The notes beneath the pieces were generated by a model. It worked only from the letters and a program-made list of their open reading frames with translations, searched no databases and was not told the DNA's origin. From Campylobacterales bacterium (GTDB taxonomy: Bacteria > Campylobacterota > Campylobacteria > Campylobacterales > Sulfurimonadaceae): a stretch of DNA of 64,000 nucleotides. Of this stretch, positions 8,227-16,725 are shown one piece after another. The stretch lies in NCBI GenBank assembly GCA_024280035.1, contig JAJRQV010000014.1, forward strand, positions 95,812 through 159,811, given 5' to 3'. Made by a program: the position numbers and the translations under genes. Within the stretch, counting starts at the first letter, position 1. Each line of letters begins with the position of its first letter.

Positions 8227-9604
8227 TTAAAGCATTTTGAATATAATTGATATCAACATATTTATCTATATGCATAGCAAAATCGTTAATTGCAGTTGAT
8301 TTAAATGTTTTAAACTCATATCCCTTATACTCCTCATTTATAGCTGAAAATATTTTATAGCGTAAGTCATCATTGTCAAAAAGCCCATGCACAAAGGTGC
8401 CAAAAAGATTTTTTTTCTGTTTCGCTCGTTTTTTGCTTATGCCGTTATGAATTTCATACCCATTGACCATGATGCCAAAAAGATTGTAGCAGTCTTTGGT
8501 AACAATTTTTTCCTCTTGAAAAATGACCTCTCCTTTGAACCGTGCAAAGGCTTTAACTTCTTTAACATCAGACTCTATGGCTAAGGGGTCAAGAATTTTT
8601 TAAAACATCATCTCATAACCACCACAAATGGCAATAATTACTTTCTTTTTAGACTTAAGTGCTTTTTCAAAGCCTCTTTGTCTTAACCAGTTTAAATCAT
8701 CAATGACTCTTTTTGTTCCAGGAAGGATGATAGCGTGACAGTTTATAAGTTCACTAGGGTTTGAGATAAAGACAAGTTCAATTTCAGGATCTGTAATAAG
8801 AGGCTCAAAGTCGGTGAAATTACTAATATGAGGGAGCCGTATGACGCCTACCCTTATAATAGCCTTTTGTGTATCTTGAATGTAATTCATAATAGAGGCA
8901 CTGTCCTCAAATCCAAGGTTAAATGGCTTAAAGGGTACGACACCAAGAACTTTAATACCAAAACGCTCTTGTATAATCTCTACTCCCTCATCAAAAAGAG
9001 TCATATCTCCTTGAAACTTATTGACAATAACCCCAATAACATTTTGTCTTAGTTTTTCAGGAAGAAGTTGATAAACCCCATAAATTGAAGCAAATACCCC
9101 GCCTCTTTGAATGTCTGCAACAAAGACAATTTTAGTGTTGAATTCATCAGCGATATATATATTAGAGAGGTCTCTGTCCATAAGGTTTAGCTCAACAGGA
9201 CTTCCTGCTCCCTCAGCTACAATACACTCATAGGTCTCTTGAAGTTTTTTAAAGGCGAGTGAAGCAAAAGGTTTTAGAGTATTGATATCTCTGTAGTATG
9301 ACCATACGTCTTTATTACCGATACTTTTGCCATTGACAATAATATGTGCCTTTGACTTTCCTCCAGACTTAAGCAGAACAGGATTCATATAAGGGGATGT
9401 TTTTAGTCCTATTGCCTCTGCAGCAAAGTACTGAGGAATTGCAATTTCACCTCCCTCATCCGTAACTTGAGAATTATTAGAAACATTTTGAGCCTTGTAA
9501 GGAGCTACTTTGATACCCCGGTGATGTAACAGATAGGTAATAGCAAAAGCAAGGGTTTATTTTCCTGCATCAGAACTGGTACCAAAGATACTAAGTGATC
9601 GCAT
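8219..9604 (-). pseudogene. cobQ: Cobyric acid synthase, broken by two in-frame TAA codons
   Basis: One frame of 462 codons from ATG 9604 to TAA 8219 encodes CobQ/CbiP. It holds an N-terminal P-loop domain (SIFGTSSDAGK), a GNKDVWSYYRD block, VAEGAGSPVELNL, and a glutaminase domain with AICGGYEMMF (nucleophile Cys) and GTFVHGLFD (catalytic His). Two TAA codons interrupt it. Codon 16 (9559-9557) replaces the Walker A Ser/Thr, and codon 335 (8602-8600) follows GGYEMMF. No frameshift is present. It overlaps cobD by 14 bp and cbiB by 8 bp, as in a working operon. CobQ amidates adenosylcobyrinic acid diamide at four side chains, so loss would block de novo cobalamin synthesis. Sequence error is an alternative. 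Confidence 0.85.
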
Positions 9605-10583
9605 TTAAAACCTCTTTTAGTAAGCTGTGTGCTTTTTTATCTTTAACCGCAAAACGAAGATAATCATTACTCAAGTAATCAAAACTTCCACAGGTTCGTG
9701 TGAGTATCTTTTTACGCAAAAGCATAGCAAAAATTTTATCTGCTTTGCTAGATTTACATAAATAAAAGTTTGAATCACTGGGATAAATTTTTTCAAATAA
9801 GTTCGATTTTTTTAGAATTTTTAGTAAATTTTCTTTGTTTTTATAATGTAGTTTTTTACTTTTTTTAGTAAAACTTTTATCTTGTAATCTCTGTTTTAAA
9901 AACTCAACATCATAAGAAGAGAGGTTCCATAAAGGAGTTTTTAGTTGTTGTATATTTATCTTATGTGAAAAAATAGCACCGATACGGATACCCGCACAGC
10001 TGTAAAACTTTGAGAATGACTGTATGATATAAAGATTTTTATTGTGGTTGATTTTATCTCTATACGAGGGGAGGTCTTCAAATTCTAAAAAAGATTCATC
10101 CAAGATTATTGTGCAGTTTTGTTCTTTCCATAAAATAAAAAGTTTTTTTAAGTCATAATATTTGGCTTCAGGGGTAGAAGGATTAACAAATACAATAATC
10201 GAATTTTTTTCAGGTTTTTCATAAAGATTTGAAAAGCGATTGATTTTAATAATGTCTTTGCCACTACAGGCCTTTTCATATTCGCCATAAAGTGGGGCAT
10301 AAAGGTAAACGCTTCTCTCTTTTAAAAAAGAAAGGAGAAAAAAAATAGCAGAACTTGCACCATTATGAAGAGAAATTTGTGATTTTTTGATGTGGTACTT
10401 TTTAGAAATCTCTTTTTTTAAGGCCTTGTAGCTTGGTTCTGCATAACGTACAAGCATCTCGTTTTTTATGTTTAAAGTAGACTTTGGATGATAAGCATTT
10501 ATATTTGAAGAGAAATCTATAATTTTTTCTTCTTTGCATTGAAACAAAGAGGCATATCTATAAATATCGGCACCATGTTTCAT
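9591..10583 (-). CDS. cobD: L-threonine-O-3-phosphate decarboxylase (CobD-type aminotransferase fold)
   Basis: The 330-residue PLP enzyme has FSSNINAYHP near residue 24, FVNPSTPEAKY near 132, LDESFLEFED at 161-170 and the Schiff-base lysine in SFSKFYSCAGIRIG (K192). This is the CobD/HisC fold. CobD makes (R)-1-amino-2-propanol phosphate from L-threonine phosphate. Related Sulfurospirillum enzymes can use serine phosphate to give norcobamides, so substrate choice is not certain. It lies in a tight operon, overlapping the upstream kinase by 4 bp and the downstream cobQ by 14 bp. HisC is a paralogue, but the context supports CobD. Confidence 0.88.
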   Translation of the reverse strand: MKHGADIYRYASLFQCKEEKIIDFSSNINAYHPKSTLNIKNEMLVRYAEPSYKALKKEISKKYHIKKSQISLHNGASSAIFFLLSFLKERSVYLYAPLYGEYEKACSGKDIIKINRFSNLYEKPEKNSIIVFVNPSTPEAKYYDLKKLFILWKEQNCTIILDESFLEFEDLPSYRDKINHNKNLYIIQSFSKFYSCAGIRIGAIFSHKINIQQLKTPLWNLSSYDVEFLKQRLQDKSFTKKSKKLHYKNKENLLKILKKSNLFEKIYPSDSNFYLCKSSKADKIFAMLLRKKILTRTCGSFDYLSNDYLRFAVKDKKAHSLLKEVLNAIT

Positions 10584-11374
10584 AATAACTCTTTTGCTTT
10601 GAGGGTGTTTTTATACTTATATACTCTTTTAAGTGCATAATAATGTGAGGCAATGTACATTTTGTCTAAAACCTCTTTTTTAGTTAGTTTTTTACGTGTT
10701 CTTTGGTTGTATGTTTTTAAAAACAGGTCAATGTAATGATGATTATGTATTTGCGTGTCAAATCCTATAAGTGCTACGGCAACATCAAAACTAAGACTTC
10801 CACAAGAGCTGTCTATAAAGTCTATTACTCCAATTTTATGACCTTGAAAAATAGTATTGTCCTTAAAAATATCGCCATGGATAAGATGATTGTGGGTATT
10901 GGTGAAATCTTTTAAAAACTCAAATTTTTTATAATAAGCGAAAAACTGTGTTTTAGTATATCGTAGTGCTTCTAACACTTCATCTTCTACTGCCTTATTT
11001 GAAAGGCAAGGAATTTGGGCCGTTTGTTTATGTAGTTGACTAATAAATCTTGCTAAGGCCTGTATATGATAAGCTTGAATGGTAGAAGGTTGTTTACCTT
11101 TCAAACGTTTATAGATATACCATTCATCTTTATTATCAAGACATATGGGAACATTTAAACCAGCTGATTTTAGGTAGTTTAAGAGTTTGATATCTTCTTG
11201 AATTTTTTGAGTAATATCTCTTTCGTATTTTTTTAAAATATAACTTTTGTCTTGTGTGAAAACGATATAGGTAGTATCCATAATTCCAGAAGTAGTCGGC
11301 AAAATCTTTAAAAATTTGTAAGAGGGAAAGAGCTGATTTAACTCATTTAAAGAGATTGATGTTAAAACGCCCAC
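10580..11374 (-). CDS. APH/homoserine-kinase-like phosphotransferase, candidate L-threonine kinase
   Basis: The 264-residue protein has the aminoglycoside phosphotransferase fold. YILKKYERD gives an ATP-binding lysine near residue 48, LIHGDIFKDN is the catalytic-loop HGDxxxxN at 166-173, and GVIDFIDS holds the metal-binding Asp at 185. APH-fold kinases include homoserine kinase II, choline kinase and drug kinases. Here the gene overlaps cobD by 4 bp within a cobalamin operon. CobD needs L-threonine phosphate and no PduX-type threonine kinase is visible in this window. I infer that this protein supplies threonine (or serine) phosphate. That role is not shown by the sequence alone. Confidence 0.72.
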   Translation of the reverse strand: MGVLTSISLNELNQLFPSYKFLKILPTTSGIMDTTYIVFTQDKSYILKKYERDITQKIQEDIKLLNYLKSAGLNVPICLDNKDEWYIYKRLKGKQPSTIQAYHIQALARFISQLHKQTAQIPCLSNKAVEDEVLEALRYTKTQFFAYYKKFEFLKDFTNTHNHLIHGDIFKDNTIFQGHKIGVIDFIDSSCGSLSFDVAVALIGFDTQIHNHHYIDLFLKTYNQRTRKKLTKKEVLDKMYIASHYYALKRVYKYKNTLKAKELL

Positions 11375-11800
11375 TTATAAAAGGCACTTTTGCATAATTT
11401 TTTTCCAGTCAAGGTCAAAGTGTTTTTTTACATAATCTTGATGATGAGGAACACCACATTTAGAGCAGTCTTGATGTATTTTTTCGCCATACACACCCTG
11501 TCTTCCATCTTTTGACTTGATATCACAAAGGCTGTACTGGGTTTTAGTGTTTATCTTTTGAATGCCCTCGTCATCAAAGCGAAAATTAGGACAGGCGCAA
11601 AGATAACAGTTGAGTTTTTCCATATCATGACATTTTTTATTTTTGGCATACAGGGGGCAAAAATCATATTCCTCTTTTTTCATATTTTCAAAATCAAAAT
11701 ATTATATTATCTGCTCATGGCTGTAATTCTTGCTTAATAATTTAGTAACAATAACTTTATGCTTAAGAGCATGTTCTTCAAACCAACGCTTATATCCCAT
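11375..11800 (-). pseudogene. Cysteine-rich small-domain protein of the cobalamin cluster, interrupted by in-frame TAA
   Basis: From ATG 11800, which follows a GAGGA ribosome-binding site, the frame reads MGYKRWFEEHALKHK and on to HEQII, then TAA at 11704-11702 (codon 33). It continues in the same frame as YFDFENMKKEEYDFCPLYAK to the stop at 11375. The second part (102 codons from ATG 11683) has about ten cysteines, including CPLYAKNKKC, CYLCACPNF and CSKCGVPHH. It resembles the cysteine-rich small domain found with cobalamin genes, probably metal binding. I infer that a GAA or similar codon became TAA. Translation may restart at 11683. It leads the kinase-cobD-cobQ-cbiB operon, starting 1 bp before the kinase gene. 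Confidence 0.68.
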
Positions 11801-11841
11801 GTACCATCCTCATTATGAGACGAATTATTGCATAATTTGGC

Positions 11842-11847
11842 TATAAT
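11842..11847 (+). promoter_or_regulatory. -10 box for the cbiM-like gene
   Basis: TATAAT in the context ggcTATAATtcagg lies 27 bp before the ATG at 11875. A TTAAGGAAA ribosome-binding site lies between them. Confidence 0.5.
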
Positions 11848-11874
11848 TCAGGTATAAAATTTTAAGGAAATAAT

Positions 11875-12554
11875 ATGCATATAGAACCCGGAATGGTAGA
11901 TGCTGCGAAAATAGGTCTTTCGTATGCTACTGCAACAGCGGCTCTACTAGGGGTTGCAAAACTTTCATACGACAATATTAGAGATAACAATATTGTCTCT
12001 TTTTTTATGAAGGCAATGGTTTCAACACTTTTAGTATTTACATTTTTTGAGGTTTTTCCTCATTATTCTGTTGGTGTTTCTGAAGTACATTTAATTATGG
12101 GCTCAACACTTTTTTTACTGTTCGGAGTTGCTCCAGCCAGTATTGGTCTAGCAGTAGGGCTTTTCATTCAAGGGCTTTTCTTTGCACCTTTGATCTTCCT
12201 CAATTAGGAATGAATTTAACGTCTTTACTTGTGCCTCTTATGGGTATCGCTTATATGGCAAAGAAAATTATTCCTTCACAGACTGTATATACGGATTTAC
12301 AATACTCTCAAGTGCTAAAACTATCTTTAGCGTATCAAGGTGGAATTGTTAGTTGGGTAGCTTTTTGGGCAATTTACGGGCAAGGGTTTGGTGCTGAAAA
12401 CATGGCTTCAATTCTTAGTTTTGGGTCGGCTTACATGTTAGTTGTTATTATTGAACCTTTTGCAGACTTGGCAGTTTTAGCCTTTGCTAAAGTATTAAAA
12501 GATACATTTTCGAAAACAAATCTTTTTGAAAAAAGACTTTACCAAAAAGTATAA
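11875..12554 (+). pseudogene. cbiM: CbiM-like cobalt/nickel ECF permease split by a one-base frameshift
   Basis: The first frame (11875-12207) starts MHIEPGMVDAAKIGLSYAT. The His at position 2 is typical of CbiM, where the N-terminus coordinates Co2+. It has hydrophobic segments up to LFFAPLIFLN. The second frame (to 12554) continues DLPQLGMNLTSLLVPLMGIAYM with further membrane segments. Adding one T to the TTT at 12189-12191 joins them as APFDLPQLGMNL, giving about 226 residues, the normal CbiM length. I infer a single-base deletion in a T-run. No cbiN, cbiQ or cbiO neighbours are present. Restart at ATG 12210 is possible, but both halves would be needed for transport. Confidence 0.7.
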
Positions 12555-12575
12555 AAAGGAAGCCCTTCCTTTTTT
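12553..12575 (+). terminator. Intrinsic terminator after the cbiM-like gene
   Basis: A perfect 10-bp stem, AAAAAGGAAG with CTTCCTTTTT around a 2-base loop, begins within the cbiM-like stop codon. The A and T tracts on either side let it act in both directions. Confidence 0.7.
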
Positions 12576-12588
12576 GTTAACGTAATGG

Positions 12589-12617
12589 ACTAGGGCTAGT
12601 TTAGTCCTAGTTTTTTA
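12589..12617 (+). terminator. Second terminator hairpin between convergent cbiM-like and cbiK genes
   Basis: ACTAGG (12589-12594) and CCTAGT (12606-12611) form a stem followed by TTTTTT on the + strand. It overlaps the last codons of convergent cbiK. Confidence 0.5.
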
Positions 12618-13434
12618 TCTCTACTTCTATATTATCTCTAAATATTTTTCTTACTTCATCTTGACCTAAAAGATTAAACTTTTGTGTGCCATCTAAAGAT
12701 GGCGTAATACTACAATTACAGTATTCATTGATCTCTTCAGAAATTTCTATCATGTCTTTAAAGTAATGGTTTCCACTAACTAAGAGCATAGGAACAACTT
12801 GAACCTTTAGATCTGGGTTGTTTAACTTACGTTCTAAAATCTTTGCCTTGATAGCATCTTTAACAGCATAAAAAGGAAATTCACCCTCTAGTGAACAGGT
12901 GAGGTTATTTTTGTTAATAACTTTTAAAAAGTCTGCTGTATAAGAAACAGACTCTAATCCACCAAGGTTTAAAACGGGCACCCCATGAATAACATAAAGG
13001 TTGATAATGTCTTCTTTGTTTTTACGTATAGTTTCATCAAGATTCTTTAAATATAAAGAAGTCTCTTTCGTTTTGTGTAAAAGGGGATTGGTATAACGAA
13101 TGTTTGCTAAAGAAAAAGTCTTAAAGCCTTTGACCATACGGATTAATACTTCATGCTCATCTGTAGGAAAAATGTTTACAGATACAACGATGTATCTTTT
13201 ATATCCTTGCATATCAACATCTGCCATGACTTGAGGAAGGTTTTTATATATTTTTCCTTCTTTGGCTAACTCTTTGATAACCATTTTTGAAGAGAAGGCG
13301 GTAAATACAGGAATACCCTCAAATTGTTCTTTGATATACTCTTCAAATTTAAAATACTTCTCTTGTTCAATAACAGAACCAAAACATGAGAGAATAATGG
13401 CAGTTTGCTTGTTATAATGTCTATATCGTTTCAT
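12607..13434 (-). CDS. cbiK: Sirohydrochlorin cobaltochelatase, CbiK type
   Basis: The 275-residue protein begins with AIILSCFGSVIEQ, the chelatase N-terminal strand. It has VFTAFSSKMVIKELAKEG as in CbiK, an LYVIHGVPV segment, and VQVVPMLLVSGNHYFKDM, whose histidine is the metal-site His of CbiK. CbiK inserts Co2+ into sirohydrochlorin, the first committed step of the anaerobic cobalamin route. No signal peptide is present, so it is the cytoplasmic form. It is divergent from cbiA with a 45-bp spacer that must hold both promoters. Confidence 0.85.
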   Translation of the reverse strand: MKRYRHYNKQTAIILSCFGSVIEQEKYFKFEEYIKEQFEGIPVFTAFSSKMVIKELAKEGKIYKNLPQVMADVDMQGYKRYIVVSVNIFPTDEHEVLIRMVKGFKTFSLANIRYTNPLLHKTKETSLYLKNLDETIRKNKEDIINLYVIHGVPVLNLGGLESVSYTADFLKVINKNNLTCSLEGEFPFYAVKDAIKAKILERKLNNPDLKVQVVPMLLVSGNHYFKDMIEISEEINEYCNCSITPSLDGTQKFNLLGQDEVRKIFRDNIEVEIKN

Positions 13435-13479
13435 ATAAATCCAATAAATTAATAATTTTAGAAATTATAAAGAGTTAAC

Positions 13480-14733
13480 TTGAGAAAAGCATTAGTTATA
13501 TCAGCAATCGCATCAAACCAAGGAAAAACTTTGCTTACAATGGCACTTTTGAGTCATTTTAAAAAAAGAGTACGTCCTTTTAAGTGTGGACCAGACTTTA
13601 TAGACCCTCAATTTCATGAAAAAATTGCTAAGACACCTTCTGTGAACTTAGATGCTTTTATGCTTAATGAAGAGCAATTAAAATGGACCTTTGATAAATA
13701 TTCTGACAAAGAAGTTAGTATTTGTGAAGGGGTAATGGGTTTTTATGATGGTATGGATAAGGGCTCATCTGCTTATGATGTAGCAAAGATTTTAAATATT
13801 GCTACGCTTCTTCTCTTAGATGCAGGGGGGAGTTATATTACGATTGCTGCGGTCTTAAAAGGTTTACTAGACTTTAGACAAGATCATACAATCAAGGCAG
13901 TGGTTTTAAACAGGGTCTCTTCTGATATGCATTTTATTTTGGTGAAAAAACATATAGAAAAAGAGTGTAAAAACATAGTGGTTGTAGGCTGGATAGAAAA
14001 AGATTTACCTTCTATCTCTTCTCGTCACTTGGGTCTTGATTTAGAAGAACTTGAAGTAAAAGACCTGGATACGATAGCAAGAGATGTATTAAAAAATATA
14101 GATATGAAAAGTCTTGAAGTTCTGATGAATATTTCTAGTGAAAAAGTTGAAAACTATCCTTTTAAACCTATTATTAAAAAGAATGAAGTTTGTGTTGTCG
14201 TCAAAGATATTAACTTTTCTTTTATCTATTTTGATAATATTAATTATTTAAAAGAGCTGTACAAAGAGCTTATATTTATAGATGCAAGCAAAGATGAAGA
14301 AATACCAAAAAAGGCAGATATAGTGATTATTGGGGGTGGTTATGTGGAAACAGATGAAGCCTATGCACGACTCAAAAATTCTTTGAAGTTTAAAGAGTCT
14401 TTATGTGCTCATGCTGAAAAAGGAAAACAGATATATGCTGAATGTGCAGGTCTCATTTATCTTGGAAAGTCTATTGATGAAAAACAGATGAGTGGTATTT
14501 TAGATATTGAATTTTCGCTGGGTACGAAAAGAGAAAGATTGGGATACTATTATGGATTAAATTTTGAAACACAGGTGGTGACTAAAGGGCATGCCTTTCA
14601 TTACTCTTATGTAAGTAAAGCACCTAAGGGAAATATGGGTCTTTATAAAAACTCTCAAAAGATGATAAAAGAGGGTGGTTGGAAACAAGGTGCGATTATA
14701 GGCACCTATTTACACTCTATGTGGAGGGTCTAA
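13480..14733 (+). CDS. cbiA: Cobyrinate a,c-diamide synthase
   Basis: The 417-residue protein has a P-loop (ISAIASNQGKTLLT), FKCGPDFIDPQFH, VCEGVMGFYDGMD and LLLLDAGGS in the ATPase domain. The C-terminal glutaminase domain has AECAGLIYLG (nucleophile Cys near residue 324) and GTYLHSMW. CbiA amidates the a and c side chains of cobyrinic acid using glutamine and ATP. The start codon at 13480 is TTG (tTTGAGAAAAGCA), chosen because the conserved strand ALVISAIASNQG follows it directly. It is coupled to a 74-residue protein starting 1 bp after its stop. Confidence 0.92.
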   Translation: MRKALVISAIASNQGKTLLTMALLSHFKKRVRPFKCGPDFIDPQFHEKIAKTPSVNLDAFMLNEEQLKWTFDKYSDKEVSICEGVMGFYDGMDKGSSAYDVAKILNIATLLLLDAGGSYITIAAVLKGLLDFRQDHTIKAVVLNRVSSDMHFILVKKHIEKECKNIVVVGWIEKDLPSISSRHLGLDLEELEVKDLDTIARDVLKNIDMKSLEVLMNISSEKVENYPFKPIIKKNEVCVVVKDINFSFIYFDNINYLKELYKELIFIDASKDEEIPKKADIVIIGGGYVETDEAYARLKNSLKFKESLCAHAEKGKQIYAECAGLIYLGKSIDEKQMSGILDIEFSLGTKRERLGYYYGLNFETQVVTKGHAFHYSYVSKAPKGNMGLYKNSQKMIKEGGWKQGAIIGTYLHSMWRV

Positions 14734-14734
14734 G

Positions 14735-14959
14735 ATGTGTGCTTTTTATGATGATGAACAAAAGATTAAAAAAGGTGATACCGCCGTATATAAAAATAGA
14801 CGTATTTTAATTGTTTCGGCAAAACATATTACTCAAAACAAGACTATGGACATAGCTTATGTACTTGAGGAAGAGAAGGGTGAATCACATAGTATTAATT
14901 TACCTTATAAAACATCTGGTTATGGATTACGCTTATTGCACAGGGCTTGTATGAATTAA
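14735..14959 (+). CDS. Small conserved-looking protein after cbiA
   Basis: The 74-residue soluble protein contains KKGDTAVYKNRRILIVSA and ends YGLRLLHRACMN. It has no signal peptide or cysteine motif beyond single cysteines. It starts 1 bp after the cbiA stop, so it is translationally coupled. The beta-rich pattern resembles small KOW- or SH3-like folds, but I do not recognise a family. Confidence 0.6.
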   Translation: MCAFYDDEQKIKKGDTAVYKNRRILIVSAKHITQNKTMDIAYVLEEEKGESHSINLPYKTSGYGLRLLHRACMN

Positions 14960-15030
14960 CATTTTTGTAACAATAAAACAATAAAGTTATAATATATATT
15001 TTATATTAGATTGATTTTAAGTTTATTCCT

Positions 15031-15801
15031 ATGAGACAAAAAAACAAGATACCTTCTCTTTTTATAAGTATTCTCCTTATACTAGTAGTCATTGAAGTGT
15101 CTGCAGTTTATTATGCTCCTGTACAAAAGCATTCCCAAAAAGCTGCTGCAAAATCTAAAACAATTTCCTTAAGCCTTGCGAGTTATAAAAAGGTTACGCA
15201 GGTAGAACCAAAACCCGTTCAAAAACCTAAAAAAGTGCAAAAACCTTTACCTACTCCCCAACAAAAATCTACTGTAAGACCTAAGCCAAAGGTTCAAGTA
15301 AAACCAAAAGCTATTGCTAAGGTTGAGCCTAAGAAGGTTCCTGAACCCGTAATAGAACCTATTGTTCAAGAGACACAAGAAGTGGTACAAGAGAGTAGTG
15401 ATAAACCCATACCCCCTGTTGTAGAACCTGTGTCCCCCAGTACACCCACCGCTCCAAGTGTAGCTGAACAATCTGCTCAACGCGTGGAACTTGCAAAAAT
15501 TGACAGTATTAAAGCGGCCTACTTAAAAGAGATACGCGATATGATTGAGTCAAATAAACATTATCCTAGAGTTGCTAGAAGAATGCATTTAACGGGTATT
15601 GTAAAAATTCAATTTGCTATATTAAAAGAGGGTACGATTTGTAATATTGAAATTACTCAAAGATGTAAACATAAAAGATTGAATAGAGCAGCAAAAAAGA
15701 CACTAGAAAAAATTGAAAGTTTTAAACCACTTCCAAGTGTTTTTACATCAGGAAACTTGGTACTGAATGTACCTATAAGTTATGTGTTAACAACAAATTA
15801 A
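15031..15801 (+). CDS. tonB: TonB energy transducer
   Basis: The 256-residue protein has one N-terminal membrane helix (residues 9-29). A long Pro/Lys/Val-rich periplasmic spacer follows (about 50-150, with repeated VEPKPVQKPKKVQKP-type units). The C-terminal TonB domain reads ESNKHYPRVARRMHLTGIV and ends VLNVPISYVL. TonB passes proton-motive force energy from ExbB/ExbD to outer-membrane receptors. It is first in a tonB-exbB-exbD operon whose end nearly touches an RND efflux operon. The likely client receptor is encoded at 24.0-26.2 kb. Confidence 0.88.
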   Translation: MRQKNKIPSLFISILLILVVIEVSAVYYAPVQKHSQKAAAKSKTISLSLASYKKVTQVEPKPVQKPKKVQKPLPTPQQKSTVRPKPKVQVKPKAIAKVEPKKVPEPVIEPIVQETQEVVQESSDKPIPPVVEPVSPSTPTAPSVAEQSAQRVELAKIDSIKAAYLKEIRDMIESNKHYPRVARRMHLTGIVKIQFAILKEGTICNIEITQRCKHKRLNRAAKKTLEKIESFKPLPSVFTSGNLVLNVPISYVLTTN

Positions 15802-15813
15802 AAAGGCAGGGTA

Positions 15814-16341
15814 ATGAGTTTATTAGGATATATTGAGGCGGGTGGGGTTATTATGGAAATATTAATCGTTATGAATACCATAGGTATAGCGCTTATGCTT
15901 ACAAAGATTATTCAATACTGGTTATATAAAAGAAAAACAAACGAACATGCAAAAGCTATTACGGAAGATTTTTCTTCTATTTTTTCTGAAAAAAATGATT
16001 CGGTTATGATGCTGGTTAAAGACCTTCTGCAAAGCCGTTTACGACATCTAGAAAAAGGAATGCCAACCATTAAAATAATAGCAACTACGGCAACACTTTT
16101 TGGTTTATTAGGAACAGTGGTCGGTATTTTGATGTCTTTTGAAGGGATTGCTGAAGTGGGTATGGGTGATCCCGCGGTGTTTGCTAATGGGATATCAATG
16201 GCACTTGTTACGACAGTAGGAGGTATTATTGTAGCAATTACACATACCATCGGATATAATTACATTATTGCGTACTTAGATGATATTGAAGCGCATCTTG
16301 AAGAAGAGCTTTTGATAAATTTTTATGGTAACAAGCAATGA
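15814..16341 (+). CDS. exbB: ExbB/TolQ/MotA family proton channel protein
   Basis: The 175-residue protein has an N-terminal helix (GGVIMEILIVMNTIGIALML) and the paired C-terminal helices of the family, TTATLFGLLGTVVGILMSF and NGISMALVTTVGGIIVAI. These carry the conserved TLLGLLGTV-type and ALxTTxxGL-type motifs. It forms the pentameric proton channel with ExbD that energises TonB. It lacks the long N-terminal extension of some ExbBs. It overlaps exbD by 4 bp (ATGA). Confidence 0.9.
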   Translation: MSLLGYIEAGGVIMEILIVMNTIGIALMLTKIIQYWLYKRKTNEHAKAITEDFSSIFSEKNDSVMMLVKDLLQSRLRHLEKGMPTIKIIATTATLFGLLGTVVGILMSFEGIAEVGMGDPAVFANGISMALVTTVGGIIVAITHTIGYNYIIAYLDDIEAHLEEELLINFYGNKQ

Positions 16342-16724
16342 AAAGACGTGAATCGCTTACGCTAGATATGACACCTCTCGTAGATGTCGTTTTTTTACTG
16401 CTTATCTTTTTCCTTGTTACCTCTGTTTTTAAGAATGAAGAACTTGCTCTTTTATTAAACCTTCCAGCGGGGACAGAAGGTGCAAAAGTTATTAATGATA
16501 AAGAGATGATTATTGAGTTGAACAAAGAAGAAATAGCGATAAATAAAAATATTTTGAGCTTCAAAGCGTTAGATGTGAAGTCGGCAACGTTTAGTGGTAA
16601 GGATCATCCTATCACAGTAAGAATAGATGAGCATGTTGAATACAGACGTGTTATTAAACTTTTTAATTTATTAGAAAAACATGATTTGCAAAACTTACAA
16701 CTCATAGAAGAATCCAAAAAATAA
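16338..16724 (+). CDS. exbD: ExbD/TolR biopolymer transport protein
   Basis: The 128-residue protein has a short cytoplasmic N-terminus, one membrane helix (LVDVVFLLLIFFLVTSVF) with the proton-carrying Asp in MTPLVD (residue 16, equivalent to ExbD Asp25 of E. coli), and a periplasmic domain ending with VEYRRVIKLFNLLEKHDL. It starts 4 bp inside exbB. Together with TonB it forms the inner-membrane energy complex. Confidence 0.9.
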   Translation: MKRRESLTLDMTPLVDVVFLLLIFFLVTSVFKNEELALLLNLPAGTEGAKVINDKEMIIELNKEEIAINKNILSFKALDVKSATFSGKDHPITVRIDEHVEYRRVIKLFNLLEKHDLQNLQLIEESKK

Positions 16725-16725
16725 A

